Shown here in pieces: positions 25,788 to 36,530 of a DNA stretch of 64,000 bases. How positions within the stretch are numbered: position 1 is the first letter of the stretch; every line of letters starts with the position of its first letter. The notes beneath the pieces are model-generated. The model did not search any database. It was not told where the DNA came from and worked only from the letters and a program-made list of their open reading frames with translations. Where the stretch lies: NCBI GenBank assembly GCA_035307765.1, contig DATGHU010000034.1, positions 186,001 to 250,000 on the forward strand, read 5' to 3'. This stretch comes from a bacterium. Its GTDB lineage: Bacteria > Sysuimicrobiota > Sysuimicrobiia > Sysuimicrobiales > Segetimicrobiaceae. The translations under genes and the position numbers were made by a program.

Positions 25788-26354
25788 ATGCGCGCCGCGA
25801 TTTATGCGCGGGTCTCCACGTCAGACAAGGACCAGAATCCCGAGACGCAGCTGTGGGCGCTGCGGACGTTCATCCAGGCGCAGGGCTGGCGGGCCGCCGG
25901 GGAGTACGTGGACGAGGCGTCCGCGACGAACCTGCGGGGCCGGGCCCAGTGGCGGGCGCTGCTGGACGCCGCCTCGAGGCGGCAGATCGACCTAGTCGTC
26001 TGCTGGAAGCTCGACCGCTGTTTCCGCAGCGTACTCGACGCGAACACGACCCTCCAGAACCTCAAGCGATGGGGCGTGGGGCTACGGTCCTACACCGAGT
26101 CGATGATCGACACGGCCTCCGGGTCGCCCTGGTCGGAGATGCTGTTCAACCTGATGGCCACGTTCGCGCAATTCGAGCGCGGCCTGATCTCGGAGCGGAC
26201 GCGGGCGGGGATGGCCCGGGCGCAGGGCAAGCACGTCGGCCGGCCCCGGAAAGGGGGGGTCCCGGGCGCGCCCCGCGGGCCCCTGCAAATCACGGGGTCC
26301 CCTATTCGGAACGGCGAGCTGGGAAAGGGTTCCCTTTCGGCGGGAGGGGGGTGA
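25788..26354 (+). CDS. Serine recombinase (resolvase/invertase family)
   Basis: 188 residues from ATG 25788, preceded by AAAGGAGGTG. Resolvase domain: AIYARVSTSDKDQ (Ser near residue 10), VVCWKLDRCFRS (catalytic arginine region) and the long E-helix FNLMATFAQFERGLISERTRAG. After GKHVGRPRKGG the usual C-terminal HTH is absent, replaced by a glycine/proline-rich tail, so DNA recognition may be lost. A GTG at 25776 or 25785 could also start it. It lies directly after a broken tyrosine recombinase gene. Confidence 0.75.
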   Translation: MRAAIYARVSTSDKDQNPETQLWALRTFIQAQGWRAAGEYVDEASATNLRGRAQWRALLDAASRRQIDLVVCWKLDRCFRSVLDANTTLQNLKRWGVGLRSYTESMIDTASGSPWSEMLFNLMATFAQFERGLISERTRAGMARAQGKHVGRPRKGGVPGAPRGPLQITGSPIRNGELGKGSLSAGGG

Positions 26355-26474
26355 AAGTGCTGGCAAGGACCATTCCGGGATGATGCCAGCACTGGAGGCG
26401 TCCTCCGGGGGGCAGGGCGACTGTCGTTGGGTGTAATCGATCGCGCTACTTCAGAGAGCCTGAGAAGACCATGA

Positions 26475-26846
26475 TCAGTAATCCGGCAGATTGATCGACA
26501 GATCTCCCGACACAGTCTCAGTTCGCTCCATATCTCCGAGCGTCTTTGCTACCAGCGAGACCGCCGTAGAGACCCCCAAATAGGTCGCGGTACCATTGAA
26601 GGTGCAGCCGGCATTGCAGTGATAGGTGCCGCCGACCACGAGCGTGCCCCCCGAGGCAATTCCCCAGAGCCCATCCGAATATGCCCCCACGAAAGCGGTC
26701 CCACCCCAAGTCCCGGCAATCGTTCCCTTGGCGGAGGTACCCGAGAACGTGAGAGAATAGTGAAGCGTTGCGTGTTCCGGTGGGCGCCCCGGTAGGGCCA
26801 CGATTAGAACGAGGGCGATCACGAGCCATGTCCCGAGCCCGGTCAA
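26475..26846 (-). CDS. Small secreted hypothetical protein
   Basis: 123 residues: a signal peptide or single helix (about 5-20), then a beta-rich domain with SGTSAKGTIAGTWGGTAFVG and a cysteine pair in YHCNAGCTFNGTATYLG that may form a disulfide. No known family is recognised. It stands alone between recombinase debris and a dispersed repeat copy. Confidence 0.45.
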   Translation of the reverse strand: MTGLGTWLVIALVLIVALPGRPPEHATLHYSLTFSGTSAKGTIAGTWGGTAFVGAYSDGLWGIASGGTLVVGGTYHCNAGCTFNGTATYLGVSTAVSLVAKTLGDMERTETVSGDLSINLPDY

Positions 26847-26971
26847 CCCTCCTCACCCCTTCGCGTCCGGAGCCTGTTGCGCGGCGAGAAACATCTGAGC
26901 AAATGTTTACCCAATTACTCTTATCATCTCCTCTTCGCTGGATGTGCCCATCGCGCCTATCGACCTGTACC

Positions 26972-27301
26972 GGTCCACGCGCGCACGACCCCGCCGACGA
27001 GGAATGTAGCAGGGCGACGCAGTCGACGAGGGGAGCGCCGCTGCCGTGGCGCCGGCGGACGCCTCCATTGCTGGCATCATGCGCACCGCCGGGAGGCGTC
27101 CTCGCGGCGATCCGCTCTCAATACCACTACCATCCGCCTGAATGTGGGACCACGGCGTTGGCGCCTGTGCTTTGGCTCGAGGGAGTGCAACGTCAGGGCG
27201 GCGAGGGGGCAATCTCGGGGACCAGGGTTCGGATGCCACCTCGGGCAAACTCGGCCGAATAGAGACCACTATAGAGTCTGCCTCGTTCGATTGTCAGACC
27301 C
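26972..27301. repeat. Dispersed repeat family, copy B
   Basis: Shares a 50-bp block (about 26972-27030) and a 150-bp block (about 27150-27301) with copy A at 6590-6863. The middle is unrelated. The 20 kb between copies A and B contains the copper/oxidase block. Confidence 0.6.
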
Positions 27302-27776
27302 GTGCGGGTGGGGGTGCTCGTGAGACTGTGCGGGGCGCCGTGCTGGGAGTGGACGCGCTACTGGACGGGCTGGGAGAGCTTGGACAGGGTGTGGCGACTT
27401 CCCCAGCCCGTCTTTGATACTGCGCCCGAAGCCATCGCAGGACTCGCTTCAATTCGGAGAGGCGTGGCGGCTTTCGCTTTGGCATCGGCAAGTCCGCGTA
27501 TTTTCAATGATCTCGAACCGAAACGAGGAGCCGCTCGGAGTGTCGGACCAGCGCGGACCCGTGTGGAGGGGAGGGCTTCCCGCCGTCACCCGCCCGACAG
27601 CGACGTGACGCCGAGCCAGGTGGGGAACTGCCGCCGCTGCCTGAGCGCCGCCATGAGTCAGCCCAACCCGGCGACGTACGCGTTGACCGGCCCGAAGGAG
27701 TCGTATGGGCGACAGAAGATCTGATCGCGCTGTACCCTGGTTTCATTACGAGATTCGGTTGCCGCTTCGAACGCGA
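27302..27776. other. No gene seen downstream of repeat copy B
   Basis: Short open frames on both strands have no recognisable products and no ribosome-binding sites. It separates the repeat from the end of the chemosensory operon. Confidence 0.35.
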
Positions 27777-28229
27777 CTAGCCCCCAGGAATGTGGCTGAA
27801 CAACACCCTGTAAAAATCGACCGTGTCCCAGTAGAACCTTGTCGTGCGAACCGCGTCGGTTAATTTCTGAAAATCAACAGGCTTGACAATATAGCTGTGC
27901 ACGCCCAACTCCCGGCACGCTTGGGCGTCACGCTCTTCCTGCGAGGCGGTGAGGATGATCACGGAAATCCCTCGAGTAGATGGGTTCTCTCTGATCCTAC
28001 GGAGGACTTCAATGCCGTCGATTCCCGGAAGCTTCAGATCGAGCAGGACAAGCTTCAGCCCAGCGTTGCGCTCGTGGTCCTTGGCACAGAGTATTTCGAT
28101 GGCTTCCGCCCCGTCCGCGACCACCTGAATAGGGTTGGAGATATTGAACTTGCGGAGCGCGCGGACGGTCATCTCTGCGTGATCCGGCGTATCCTCAACC
28201 AGTAGGATCTCGACAGGCTCTCCGGTCAT
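27777..28229 (-). CDS. Single-domain response regulator (Rcp1-like)
   Basis: 150 residues, receiver domain only. EILLVEDTPDHAEMTVRAL opens it. The phospho-Asp is in LVLLDLKLPGIDG (about residue 65), the Thr in IILTAS and the Lys in YIVKPVDF. The extended DHERNAGL insertion before the Asp strand is typical of the Rcp1/phytochrome-partner group. Its ATG overlaps the stop of the hybrid kinase gene by 4 bp. It is probably the last output of the chemosensory operon, acting by protein contact because it has no DNA-binding domain. Confidence 0.85.
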   Translation of the reverse strand: MTGEPVEILLVEDTPDHAEMTVRALRKFNISNPIQVVADGAEAIEILCAKDHERNAGLKLVLLDLKLPGIDGIEVLRRIRENPSTRGISVIILTASQEERDAQACRELGVHSYIVKPVDFQKLTDAVRTTRFYWDTVDFYRVLFSHIPGG

Positions 28230-29440
28230 GTGGCCTCGCTTCCCGGAAGGGTGAAGTAGAAGGTAGCGCCCTTTCCAACCTCCCCTTCGGCCCAGACGCG
28301 TCCCCCGTGACGCTGAATAATGCGTTGCACGATCGCGAGCCCTACGCCGGTCCCCTCGTATTCTTCTTGACGATGTAGGCGCTGAAACACGCGGAACATC
28401 TTACCGGCATACTGCATATCGAATCCCGCACCATTGTCGTTGACGAAGTAGGTGTGGTGCGTGGGTTCCTCAAGATCAGTGCGCCCCCCGACCTCGATCA
28501 CCGCGTCCTTGCGATTGCGACTGAACTTTAGGGCGTTGGAGAGCAGGTTCACGTAGACTTGTTTGAGCAGAGCGGGATCCGCCCAGCAGGGGGGAAGATC
28601 GTCAATGCGGACATCGGCTTCCTGCCCCGCTCTCGCTCCGTTCACCTCTGCCAGGGCCTGGTGGACGATATCCGCTGGCTCGACATGCTGCTTATTCACG
28701 GGTTGGCGACCGAGACGCGAGAACGACAGCAGATCATCAATGAGATCGCTCATTCGCCGCGTCCCGTTCGCCACTTCGTGGATATACCGTTGGGCCTCTT
28801 CGGGGAGGGACGATGCATAGTCTTCGAGGAGCATTTGAGAGAAGCCGTGTACTGTTATAACGGGTGCCCGGAGATCATGGGCGACCGAATACGCGAAGGC
28901 ATCCAATTCGGCGTTCGCCTGTTCCAGTTGTTCGGCCCGATAGGCGAGTTCCTCCATGGTGCTGAGAAGCAGCGCGACGATCTGCTGCCGTTCCGGCGTG
29001 ACGGCAATCTTCTTCCCGAACAATTCCACATCCATCGTCAGCCGAAATTTCTGCTGCCGGTGCCCCCCCTCTTGCTCGGCGAACAGGGCCTGCATCCGTC
29101 CTTGGAGTAGGACATCTTCGTAGGGTTTGATGAAAAAGTTGTCGGCGCCCGCTTCCAGGCCTTTGATGATGTCCATGGGCGCGCCCTTTGAGGTGAGCAT
29201 AATGATGGGAGTCTCTTGAAACTTGGGGGAACCCCGCAGTTGCCGGCACAGCTCATAGCCGTCCATCCGCGGCATCACGATATCGGTGATCACCATATCC
29301 GGGTGCCAGGTGGCGGTCTTGGTGAGCGCTTCCTCCCCATCTCCCGCTACCTGCACCTCGTACCCCTCTGCCTCGATGATTGCACGGAGGCGCTCCAACT
29401 GTGTACGGCTGTCTTCAACGATGAGCACCTTCTTCCTCAT
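28226..29440 (-). CDS. REC-histidine kinase hybrid
   Basis: 404 residues. An N-terminal receiver domain (1-120, Asp in MVITDIVMPRMDG) is followed by a coiled region, then a HisKA-type box AYSVAHDLRAPVITVHGFSQML (His about 192) and a HATPase domain with VNLLSNALKFSR, FVNDNGAGFDM and GTGVGLAIVQRI. Its architecture resembles phytochrome-type kinases preceded by a receiver. It is 4 bp-overlapped with CheB before and the single-domain regulator after. CheA could phosphorylate the receiver and so gate kinase output onto the downstream regulator. Confidence 0.85.
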   Translation of the reverse strand: MRKKVLIVEDSRTQLERLRAIIEAEGYEVQVAGDGEEALTKTATWHPDMVITDIVMPRMDGYELCRQLRGSPKFQETPIIMLTSKGAPMDIIKGLEAGADNFFIKPYEDVLLQGRMQALFAEQEGGHRQQKFRLTMDVELFGKKIAVTPERQQIVALLLSTMEELAYRAEQLEQANAELDAFAYSVAHDLRAPVITVHGFSQMLLEDYASSLPEEAQRYIHEVANGTRRMSDLIDDLLSFSRLGRQPVNKQHVEPADIVHQALAEVNGARAGQEADVRIDDLPPCWADPALLKQVYVNLLSNALKFSRNRKDAVIEVGGRTDLEEPTHHTYFVNDNGAGFDMQYAGKMFRVFQRLHRQEEYEGTGVGLAIVQRIIQRHGGRVWAEGEVGKGATFYFTLPGSEAT

Positions 29441-30492
29441 CGACCTCGGCCTCCTCTGCTAGCCACCAGGGTCATAATTCTGTCCGCAATGTGACTCAGC
29501 GGCTCAACGTAATCGACGGCCCCGCGGGCGATGGCCGCCTTCGGCATCCCAAAGACTACGCAGGACGTCTCGTCCTGGGCGATCGTCTGGCCTCCGGCGT
29601 CCCGAAGCTCCTTCATCCCGTCCGCTCCATCTTCACCCATTCCGGTCAAGATGACGCCGACAGCTCGCGGCCCATAGGTCTTGGCCACCGAGCGGAAGAG
29701 GTAGGTCGCCGATGGGCGGTGTCCGCTCACTGGGGGGACCTGGCTGAGGGCGATATCACCGTCGCCTGCCACACCGAGATGGCAGTCACCCGGGCCCAGC
29801 AGGACGCCGCCCCCGTTCAGCCGCTCGCCGTTCTTCGCCAGGCGCACGCGACGCGGCGTAAGCGATCCGAGCCACTGCGCAAGCCCTGGCTCGAAGCCCG
29901 GGCTGATGTGCTGGACGACCAGAATCGGTATGCTGAGGTCCGGCGGCAGATCCTGCAGCACTGCCGCCAGCGCCGCCGGGCCCCCAGTCGAGGCGGCGAT
30001 GGCGATGACCTGATTCCAATGAGCAGTCGGGCCGGCCAGATTCCTGACGGAATGGACTGCAGAGACCCGATCAGGCCGACCCCGTACGACCCTTACGTCC
30101 GCCATCACCTTGATTGTCGTGAGCAACTCGTGGCGCACTGCCTGAAATGCCGCGTGAGTCGGTGCCCGGGGCTTCTCCACGACGGCCACGGCTCCCAGCT
30201 TCAATGCGTTGAACGCGATCTTTACCTCATCGGGGTCCACGCTCGAACTTACCACCACGATGCGCGTGGGCGACTCGCTCATAATCCGTTTGGTCGCCTC
30301 GAACCCGTCGATCACGGGCATGCGGATGTCCATCGTGATGACATCGGGCCGCAGGCTGGCGGCGAGGGCTACCGCTTCGGCCCCATTGATCGCTTGGCCC
30401 ACCACCGTCACGTCCTGATCGCTCCGCAGGACGGCGACAATGAGGTCGCGCATGACGGGGGAATCTTCGGCTACCAACACGCGAATCGGCAA
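29437..30492 (-). CDS. cheB: CheB-type chemotaxis methylesterase/deamidase
   Basis: 352 residues. Receiver domain with DVITMDIRMPVIDG, a linker, and the methylesterase domain with catalytic triad segments IAASTGGP (Ser), VVQHISPGF (His) and GMGEDGADG (Asp). It removes methyl groups from the MCP. I take the TTG at 30492 as start because AGGAGCGAG lies at normal spacing and the 18 codons upstream lie within the cheA coding end. It overlaps the hybrid kinase gene by 4 bp. Confidence 0.9.
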   Translation of the reverse strand: MPIRVLVAEDSPVMRDLIVAVLRSDQDVTVVGQAINGAEAVALAASLRPDVITMDIRMPVIDGFEATKRIMSESPTRIVVVSSSVDPDEVKIAFNALKLGAVAVVEKPRAPTHAAFQAVRHELLTTIKVMADVRVVRGRPDRVSAVHSVRNLAGPTAHWNQVIAIAASTGGPAALAAVLQDLPPDLSIPILVVQHISPGFEPGLAQWLGSLTPRRVRLAKNGERLNGGGVLLGPGDCHLGVAGDGDIALSQVPPVSGHRPSATYLFRSVAKTYGPRAVGVILTGMGEDGADGMKELRDAGGQTIAQDETSCVVFGMPKAAIARGAVDYVEPLSHIADRIMTLVASRGGRGR

Positions 30493-30502
30493 GGTCTCGC
30501 TC

Positions 30503-32809
30503 CTAGAGTAGCTGTCGAATCGTCTCGAGTAGGTTGGCCTGGTCAAACATGCTTTTCATGATGTACGCATCTGCCCCGGCCGCGATCCCTCGCTCTTTGT
30601 CCTCGCGGGTCTCTAGCGACGTCACCAGGATCACCGGCATGCGCTTGAGGGCCTCATCGCTCCGAAGCCGTGTGGTCAACTCGAACCCATCCATGCCGGG
30701 CATCGCCACGTCTGTCACAACTAGGTCGCACCCGTCGGCCTGCAGGACGTTCCACGCTTCGACCCCGTCGATCGCCACCAGAACCTCGTACCCTGCCGCC
30801 TCAAGGATCGTCTTCACAAGCGTTCGCGTGGTGATGGAGTCATCGACCACCAGGATCGTTTGCCGCTCCTCCGCAACGGCCGGGGCACCCGGCCGGGTCA
30901 TGTGCCTTCGGATCTGCGCGCGCCCGGCGGATCTCAACAAATCGATCACGTTGAGGACGACCACAACCTCGCCGGTGCCCAGGATGGCGGCGCCGATGAC
31001 ATGCCTGACTTTGGCAAGCTGCGGACCCAGGCTCTTGATGACGATCTCCTGCTCACCCAAGAGGCGCCGCACGCGGAACGCGGCCCGCTGCTCCCCTGAC
31101 GCGAGGACAACCGCGGTGACGGTGTCGTCCGGCAGTGGGTCCTTCGCGGCGACGGCGACAGGAGGCAGACCGAGAATGTCCTCGAGGCCAACGAGAGTGA
31201 CAGGACGACCGTTGTAACGAATAGCGTCTTGCCCTGCCACGGCAACCATCTGCTCCCGTGACACGCGGAGGATCCGCTCCACGTTGCCGAGAGGGATCGC
31301 AAAGGTCTGGCCCGCTGCTTCTACCAGGAGCCCCTGGGTCGTGGTGAGCGTCACGGGCACGGTCAGAACGACCCGCGTCCCTCCGCCGAGTGTGGAGGAG
31401 ATCTCGACCCGGCCGTGCAGCCGCTCGATGTGCTCTCGGACCACATCGAGCCCTACGCCACGCCCGGAGAGATCCGTAATCATCGCGTTGGTGGAGAGGC
31501 CCGGCCGAAGCACCAGGGCCAGCGCTGCTTGCTCGTCCATCGCGGCTAATTCCTCCGCCTCCACGATGCCCTTCCGCAGCGCCGCTTCCTTGACCCGCTG
31601 GGTATCAATCCCTCTCCCGTCATCGGCCACTGCGAGGGTGACGCTTCCGCCTTCCGAGCCTGCCTCGAGCGTAATGGTCCCTTCCGGAGGCTTTCCCACC
31701 CGCTCCCGGTCCTGCGGGGACTCGATGCCGTGATCCAGGCAGTTGCGCACGAGGTGAACGAGAGGGTCCTTGAGCAGCTCGAGAACCGTCTTGTCGAGCT
31801 CGGTGTCGGCGCCCACCACCTGCAGGGTGACCCGCTTGCCCTTCTCGCGAGCCAGATCACGCACCATTCGGGGGAACAGGTTGAAGACGGTCGAGATAGG
31901 CAGCAACCGGATCCGCTTCACCTCATCCTGGAGGTTCGCACTCACCTGGGCCAGGCGCCGGGTTTCGGCCTTGAAGCGGTGTCGCAAGCAGTGCATCTGC
32001 TCCTGCAGTTCCCGGAGGCGCTCCTCGTTCCGGTGCAGGAACCGGAGCAGTTCTGCCGGCGGGGCGCCGCCTTCGTCAGGCCAACCGCGCTTTTGGATCA
32101 TCCCCCGGACCTGGCGCCAGTCGTCATGCCAGCGGTTGGCCAGGTCCGCGACCGATCCAAGGGTCTCGACAGGCTGCTCCACACCCATCCTGGCCACGAG
32201 CAGCTCTCCTGCCTCGGCCAAAAACGAGTCCAGCTTCGCTGCGGGCACACGCACGGTCGGCATGACGGTGGGAGCGGCATTGGCCAGACGGGACCCATCT
32301 CCACCTGCCGAGGCAGGAGGGGCAGCCTGCCCGGGTCCCGGGACGGTCGCCGGTGCAGGTCGCGGTACCCCGGCCTGCGTGTCCTCCCGTGAGATGGACG
32401 TGTCCACCTGGGAACTCGGGTCCGGGGGCACGGTCTTCATGGCTGCGGCAATCCCATCAAGCCTCTGATAGATAAAGGTCAAGGTCTCCGGGCCTAGCGC
32501 TGCATTCCCTGTCTTCATCTCTGACAGCCGGGACTCCAGTTCGTGGGCCCTGGCTTCGATGTCATCGAACCCAACAGCTTGCGCCGCTCCCTTCAGGCTG
32601 TGCGCCTCCCGGAAGAACGCCTCCAGGTGGCCTCGGCGCAGGTCTGGCGTGAGGTCTTTCTCTAATTCCAGGAGGAGCCCGGTCATCGACTGGAGATGTT
32701 CCTCGGCTTCCGCGAAGAAGGTCGTTCGAAGCCGGCGCAGGAACTCATCGTCCAATGAAGCCGATGCTCTAACCAATCTTGTACCGCTCCACTGTCCCGC
32801 GCAACTCAC
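30503..32809 (-). CDS. CheA-type histidine kinase with C-terminal receiver
   Basis: 768 residues from GTG 32809. A TTG at 32755 (LDDEF) is an equally good start, since the first one lies within the MCP gene and has no ribosome-binding site. Domains: Hpt (about 25-125, [16 protein letters not shown] with His about 70), dimerisation (about 190-330), HATPase (DHGIES, VADDGRG), CheW-like (about 510-640) and a receiver (about 650-768, [15 protein letters not shown]). CheA-REC proteins are typical of Wsp, Frz and Pil-like systems, where the receiver acts as a phosphate sink or adaptor. It phosphorylates CheB and probably the hybrid kinase. Confidence 0.9.
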   Translation of the reverse strand: MSCAGQWSGTRLVRASASLDDEFLRRLRTTFFAEAEEHLQSMTGLLLELEKDLTPDLRRGHLEAFFREAHSLKGAAQAVGFDDIEARAHELESRLSEMKTGNAALGPETLTFIYQRLDGIAAAMKTVPPDPSSQVDTSISREDTQAGVPRPAPATVPGPGQAAPPASAGGDGSRLANAAPTVMPTVRVPAAKLDSFLAEAGELLVARMGVEQPVETLGSVADLANRWHDDWRQVRGMIQKRGWPDEGGAPPAELLRFLHRNEERLRELQEQMHCLRHRFKAETRRLAQVSANLQDEVKRIRLLPISTVFNLFPRMVRDLAREKGKRVTLQVVGADTELDKTVLELLKDPLVHLVRNCLDHGIESPQDRERVGKPPEGTITLEAGSEGGSVTLAVADDGRGIDTQRVKEAALRKGIVEAEELAAMDEQAALALVLRPGLSTNAMITDLSGRGVGLDVVREHIERLHGRVEISSTLGGGTRVVLTVPVTLTTTQGLLVEAAGQTFAIPLGNVERILRVSREQMVAVAGQDAIRYNGRPVTLVGLEDILGLPPVAVAAKDPLPDDTVTAVVLASGEQRAAFRVRRLLGEQEIVIKSLGPQLAKVRHVIGAAILGTGEVVVVLNVIDLLRSAGRAQIRRHMTRPGAPAVAEERQTILVVDDSITTRTLVKTILEAAGYEVLVAIDGVEAWNVLQADGCDLVVTDVAMPGMDGFELTTRLRSDEALKRMPVILVTSLETREDKERGIAAGADAYIMKSMFDQANLLETIRQLL

Positions 32810-34556
32810 CGGCCAGCTCGTTCAGGTGCTCTGCGGCTTGCTGAGACTGGCGAGACCCCGCGACGGCTTGCGTGGTGGCCTGGGTGATATCCTTCATGGC
32901 CTGGGCGATCTGGCCCATGCCGAGGCTCTGCTGTCGGGCCGAGGCCGCGATCTGCTGGGCCGCCTGCGAAGCTTCCCGGATCGTCTCTGCGAGCTGCCGG
33001 ATGCCCTCGCCCGCCTTTTGAGCCATCACTACCCCCGCCTCGGCATTCTTCGTCCCCTGCTCCGTCGCTATCACGGCGGCGTTGGTGGCTCGCTGGATCT
33101 CCCCCAGAATCGCCCGCACGCGAGCAGTGGCCTGCTTGGACTGCTCGGCAAGGGTGCGCACCTCGGCGGCCACGACGGCGAACCCCCTGCCGTGCTCTCC
33201 AGCTTTGGCCGCCTCAATCGCCGCGTTCAGGGCCAAGAGGTTGGATTGGTCGGCGAGGTCGTTGACCGTCGTGGTGATGTCCCCGATCTGCTGGGTCTGC
33301 TCGCTGAGTGCCAGGATGTCCTGGGCAATCGCGTCGACCTTGGCGCGGATCTCTTGCATACCCTGGACGATCGCCTGCACGTTCTCCAGGCCGGTCTGGC
33401 CGATCTTTGCCGCGTTCTGGGACGCCTCGGCGACCCCTTCCGCCCGCTCCTGCGCCTGCTCAGCAGCGGCCCGGACCTCGTCCACCGTCGTGCCAGTTTG
33501 GGAGATCGCCGCTGCTTGCTCCGTCGCGCTGGCCGTGTGCTGCGTGACCGCTGCAAGGATCTCCGCCGCGGCCGAGGTGATGCTCCCCGCGCCCTTCCCC
33601 ACCTGACTGGCGAGTTCGTGGAGGCTCACCACCATGGTGTTGAGGTGAAGGCCGAGCACTCCGAGCTCGTCCTGGCCATCTTGGGCCAACCGCGCGGTCA
33701 GATCACCTTGCGCCACACGCTCCGCCAGGACCTTGTAATCGCGCACGGTGTTTTGCAGCTTCTCCTTCATGAGGCGCTCGGCTTCGACCATTTCCTGAAG
33801 ACGTTCGGCCATCCGGTTAAAGGCAGTGGCCATGGCCTCGACCTCATCGCCACTGTGGACATCGGCACGATGCGTCAGATCGCCGCCCGCCAGCCCCTGA
33901 GCGGCGCGCGCGACTTCGCCGACATTTCGGGTGATCCGACGAGTGACGACGAACCCGATCGAAACGAGCAGGAGCACGCTCAGAATCGCGCCGTATGTGA
34001 TACCGCGGATAGTGTCGCGAGCTATGGCACCGGCTGCCCCATCCCTCTGCCGGAGCAGAACGCGCTCGTCGTCCTGCTGTGTGCCAATCACCTTCCGGAT
34101 CTCGTCCATGATGGTCTTGCCGCGACCGTCCAGAATCACCTGGGTCGCCGCCGCAAATCCCTTGCTTCTCCGGAGACTGATGGTCTTGTTGAGTTCGGAA
34201 AGTTTGTCCGCGATCAGGGGAGCGAGGGCGTCAAGCCCGCGCTGCAAACCAGGGGCAGCACCAACGAGTTGTTGGAGAGCGCTTTGTTCCTGGCTGACGA
34301 CCGCGACGGCGCTGTTGTACGGTGCCAGATACCGCTCGTCTCCAGTGATGATGTACCCGCGCTGACCGGTCTCGGCGTCTTTGAGTGTCGAAAGCAGCGT
34401 CTCGAGGTGCTCAAGCACCTGGAGGGAGACCGTCACCTGACGGCTGGACTCAACGAGCTGCACCGTGATCCGGTAGGCGAAGATGTCCGTGACAGCCAAG
34501 AGCACCAGTGCCAGCCCGAACCCGGCCCCGATTCTTCGTCCGATCGACCATTTCAT
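32769..34556 (-). CDS. Methyl-accepting chemotaxis protein with CHASE3 sensor
   Basis: 595 residues. TM1 (about 11-31), a periplasmic region resembling CHASE3 ([31 protein letters not shown]), TM2 (about 188-208), HAMP (about 210-265) and a long cytoplasmic coiled coil with the hairpin tip [21 protein letters not shown]. The C-terminus reaches RYKIG, with no CheR-docking pentapeptide. It controls CheA through CheW. The CHASE3 domain senses an unknown signal. The stop overlaps the possible cheA starts. Confidence 0.92.
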   Translation of the reverse strand: MKWSIGRRIGAGFGLALVLLAVTDIFAYRITVQLVESSRQVTVSLQVLEHLETLLSTLKDAETGQRGYIITGDERYLAPYNSAVAVVSQEQSALQQLVGAAPGLQRGLDALAPLIADKLSELNKTISLRRSKGFAAATQVILDGRGKTIMDEIRKVIGTQQDDERVLLRQRDGAAGAIARDTIRGITYGAILSVLLLVSIGFVVTRRITRNVGEVARAAQGLAGGDLTHRADVHSGDEVEAMATAFNRMAERLQEMVEAERLMKEKLQNTVRDYKVLAERVAQGDLTARLAQDGQDELGVLGLHLNTMVVSLHELASQVGKGAGSITSAAAEILAAVTQHTASATEQAAAISQTGTTVDEVRAAAEQAQERAEGVAEASQNAAKIGQTGLENVQAIVQGMQEIRAKVDAIAQDILALSEQTQQIGDITTTVNDLADQSNLLALNAAIEAAKAGEHGRGFAVVAAEVRTLAEQSKQATARVRAILGEIQRATNAAVIATEQGTKNAEAGVVMAQKAGEGIRQLAETIREASQAAQQIAASARQQSLGMGQIAQAMKDITQATTQAVAGSRQSQQAAEHLNELAGELRGTVERYKIG

Positions 34557-34601
34557 CGCCCGTCACCTGCTTTCGTTAATAGCGACCGCGGCTCAGGATC
34601 A

Positions 34602-35135
34602 TCACTCCATGTCAGCGGCGGCCACGATCATCCGCCGGTCTCCAAGGATGGCATCGAGGTTCAAGATGATGAGCGCATCGGGCATGATACCGAACACGTA
34701 CTCCTCTCTAACCGCCCAATCGAGCGACGACATCTTCCCAATGTCCTGCACGGGCACGGTGCGGACATCGCCGACCTCATCGGCAAGGATTCCGACGGTC
34801 AGCCCTGCCCCCGTCACCAGGACCACTTTGGCCGGACTGCCGGCTCCGGCATCGAGCAGGCCAAGGAACCGCCGCAGGTTGATGACCGAATAGAGGGTCC
34901 CGCGGATGTTGATCACCCCCGCCACAAATTCGGGTGTGGAAGGGAGCGTCACGAGCCCCCGCACGGGGTGGATCTGGTGGATGTGCGTCACGTCGATCCC
35001 ATAGGCCTCGCCGCCGATAACGAAGGTTACGATCTGCTTCTGCTCCCCTGCGTAGGGGAGCTCGGGGACGATGGAGAGTCTGCGCGCACGCTCTTCGAGA
35101 ATGCGCTGGACATCGACGGGGGTCCGGGTCTCCAT
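34602..35135 (-). CDS. CheW coupling protein (CheW-2)
   Basis: 177 residues. A N-terminal tail of about 25 residues precedes a CheW fold with IVTFVIGGEAYGIDVTHIHQI, GLVTLPSTPEFVAGVINIRGTLYSVINLRRFLG and a C-terminal region PVQDIGKMSSLDW. It bridges MCP and CheA. A second CheW gene is at 36527, and the two may connect to different partners, as WspB and WspD do. The gene lies 12 bp after cheR. Confidence 0.9.
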   Translation of the reverse strand: METRTPVDVQRILEERARRLSIVPELPYAGEQKQIVTFVIGGEAYGIDVTHIHQIHPVRGLVTLPSTPEFVAGVINIRGTLYSVINLRRFLGLLDAGAGSPAKVVLVTGAGLTVGILADEVGDVRTVPVQDIGKMSSLDWAVREEYVFGIMPDALIILNLDAILGDRRMIVAAADME

Positions 35136-35147
35136 CGTGATTTCGCC

Positions 35148-36530
35148 TCACCGGTGATTCAGTTTCATGGCCACCGCGTCCAGAAGCTGGCCCACCGTCA
35201 CGCCCTCGCCGTCAGGGATGGGCTCCTCCCTCGGTCGCGCTCGAAGGAGGCGGTGGGCCACCTCCAGGCACTTTCGAGCCTGACGATTGTTCCCGGCGTG
35301 CATCGCCACGTCGGCGAGCACAACGTAGGCCAGAACGAACTCGGGATCCAGGAAGATCGCGCTTCTGAAGGCCTCCACGCTGACCTCCCAGCGTGCTTGC
35401 TCTTGATAGACGAGCCCCCTCAGGTAGTGGGCCCTCGCCTGCAGCGGATCGATGGCCAGCATGTCCGCAATCACGGCATGGGCGTCCTCGAGGCGACCGT
35501 GGTCCGCGTGCTCGCGAGCCTGCCGGTACGCCTCCTCCGCGGTTGCGGACGCCGCTCCTGCCACTGTTGCGCCCGGGAGAGGACCCTGATGGCCCGCGTC
35601 CATGCGGGGGGCAGGGTCAGCGAAAGAATTCCGCCTCGGGGTCTCGTCGGGGGGCGTCCATGGCAAATGAGGGGCCGGCACGGATGGCTGCGTCGTCACC
35701 TTCTGATAGGCCATCGCATTAGGGAAGGTCCTGATCTGAAAGCGCCGGTAGATCTCAAGCGACGGCTCGGCATGGCCGACGAGGAGCCATCCGCCCTCAA
35801 CCAGGGCGTCGTAAAAGCGACTCACCACTTGCTGAGTCGTGTGACTGTCGAAGTAGATGGTGACATTGCGGCAGAGGATGAGATCCATCCCTTCGGGGCC
35901 GCCCGCGAGGGGTGGATATGGTCCCTCGATGAGGTTGTGGTGGGCGAAGGATACCATCGTCCCGATCTCAGGCCTGAGATGGAACTCCGCTCCGTGCTGA
36001 GTGAAGTACCGAGCCTGGATGCCTGGAGGGCACCCGCGAAAGGACCATTTCCCGTAGCATGCCCTCTCAGCCGTGCGGAGCTGCTCCTCGTTAATGTCTG
36101 TGCCTAGGATCAGAATGGTCCAGGTGTCGACGTCGGGAAGCAACTCCCGAAGCACCATGGCCACGGAGTAGGGCTCTTCACCCGAAGCGCACCCAGCGGC
36201 CCAAATTCGCAGGCGACGGGAAGCGCGATTCGAGGCGATCAACTGGGGGAGAATCTGCTGCTGCAGCGCGTCGAATTGCTCGCGGTTCCGGAAAAAGTAC
36301 GTCTCGCCCACGGTCAGGTGTCTCAGCAGTCGTTCGAACGCGGCTCTTCCACGAACCCCATCGGCCAGTAATGCGTAATAGCTGTCAAGATCGTGGTGCG
36401 TGGACTGGACCAGGGCCCTCCGTACCCCCGCCTCCAGGTCCGCCCGTCGTTGATCCGGAAACGCTAGCCCGGCCCTCGAAGCGATAAGGTCACGAAAGCG
36501 CCGGTAGGCTACATCGTCGAGGCGGATCAC
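35148..36530 (-). CDS. CheR methyltransferase with C-terminal TPR repeats (WspC-like)
   Basis: 460 residues. CheR N-terminal (about 1-70) and SAM-binding domains: RLRIWAAGCASGEEPYSVAM (SAM site), FDLILCRNVTIYFD-type segment around residue 205, and GWLLVGHAEPSLEIY. A linker (about 270-330) leads to TPR-like helices (about 330-430: AREHADHGRLEDAHAVIADML and ARAHYLRGLVYQEQARWEVSVEAFRSAI). The TPR fusion is characteristic of WspC and related non-motility systems. It methylates MCP glutamates. It overlaps the upstream CheW gene by 4 bp. Confidence 0.9.
   Translation of the reverse strand: MIRLDDVAYRRFRDLIASRAGLAFPDQRRADLEAGVRRALVQSTHHDLDSYYALLADGVRGRAAFERLLRHLTVGETYFFRNREQFDALQQQILPQLIASNRASRRLRIWAAGCASGEEPYSVAMVLRELLPDVDTWTILILGTDINEEQLRTAERACYGKWSFRGCPPGIQARYFTQHGAEFHLRPEIGTMVSFAHHNLIEGPYPPLAGGPEGMDLILCRNVTIYFDSHTTQQVVSRFYDALVEGGWLLVGHAEPSLEIYRRFQIRTFPNAMAYQKVTTQPSVPAPHLPWTPPDETPRRNSFADPAPRMDAGHQGPLPGATVAGAASATAEEAYRQAREHADHGRLEDAHAVIADMLAIDPLQARAHYLRGLVYQEQARWEVSVEAFRSAIFLDPEFVLAYVVLADVAMHAGNNRQARKCLEVAHRLLRARPREEPIPDGEGVTVGQLLDAVAMKLNHR

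Noticed and set aside
27302-27724. A 140-codon plus-strand frame before the chemosensory operon
   Set aside because: No ribosome-binding site, no conserved residues, and it is not kept in related repeat copies.
32559-36107. A 1182-codon open frame on the plus strand across the chemosensory genes
   Set aside because: It runs antisense to CheA, MCP, CheW and CheR, which are all convincing. Its translation has no domain and reflects GC-rich third-position bias.
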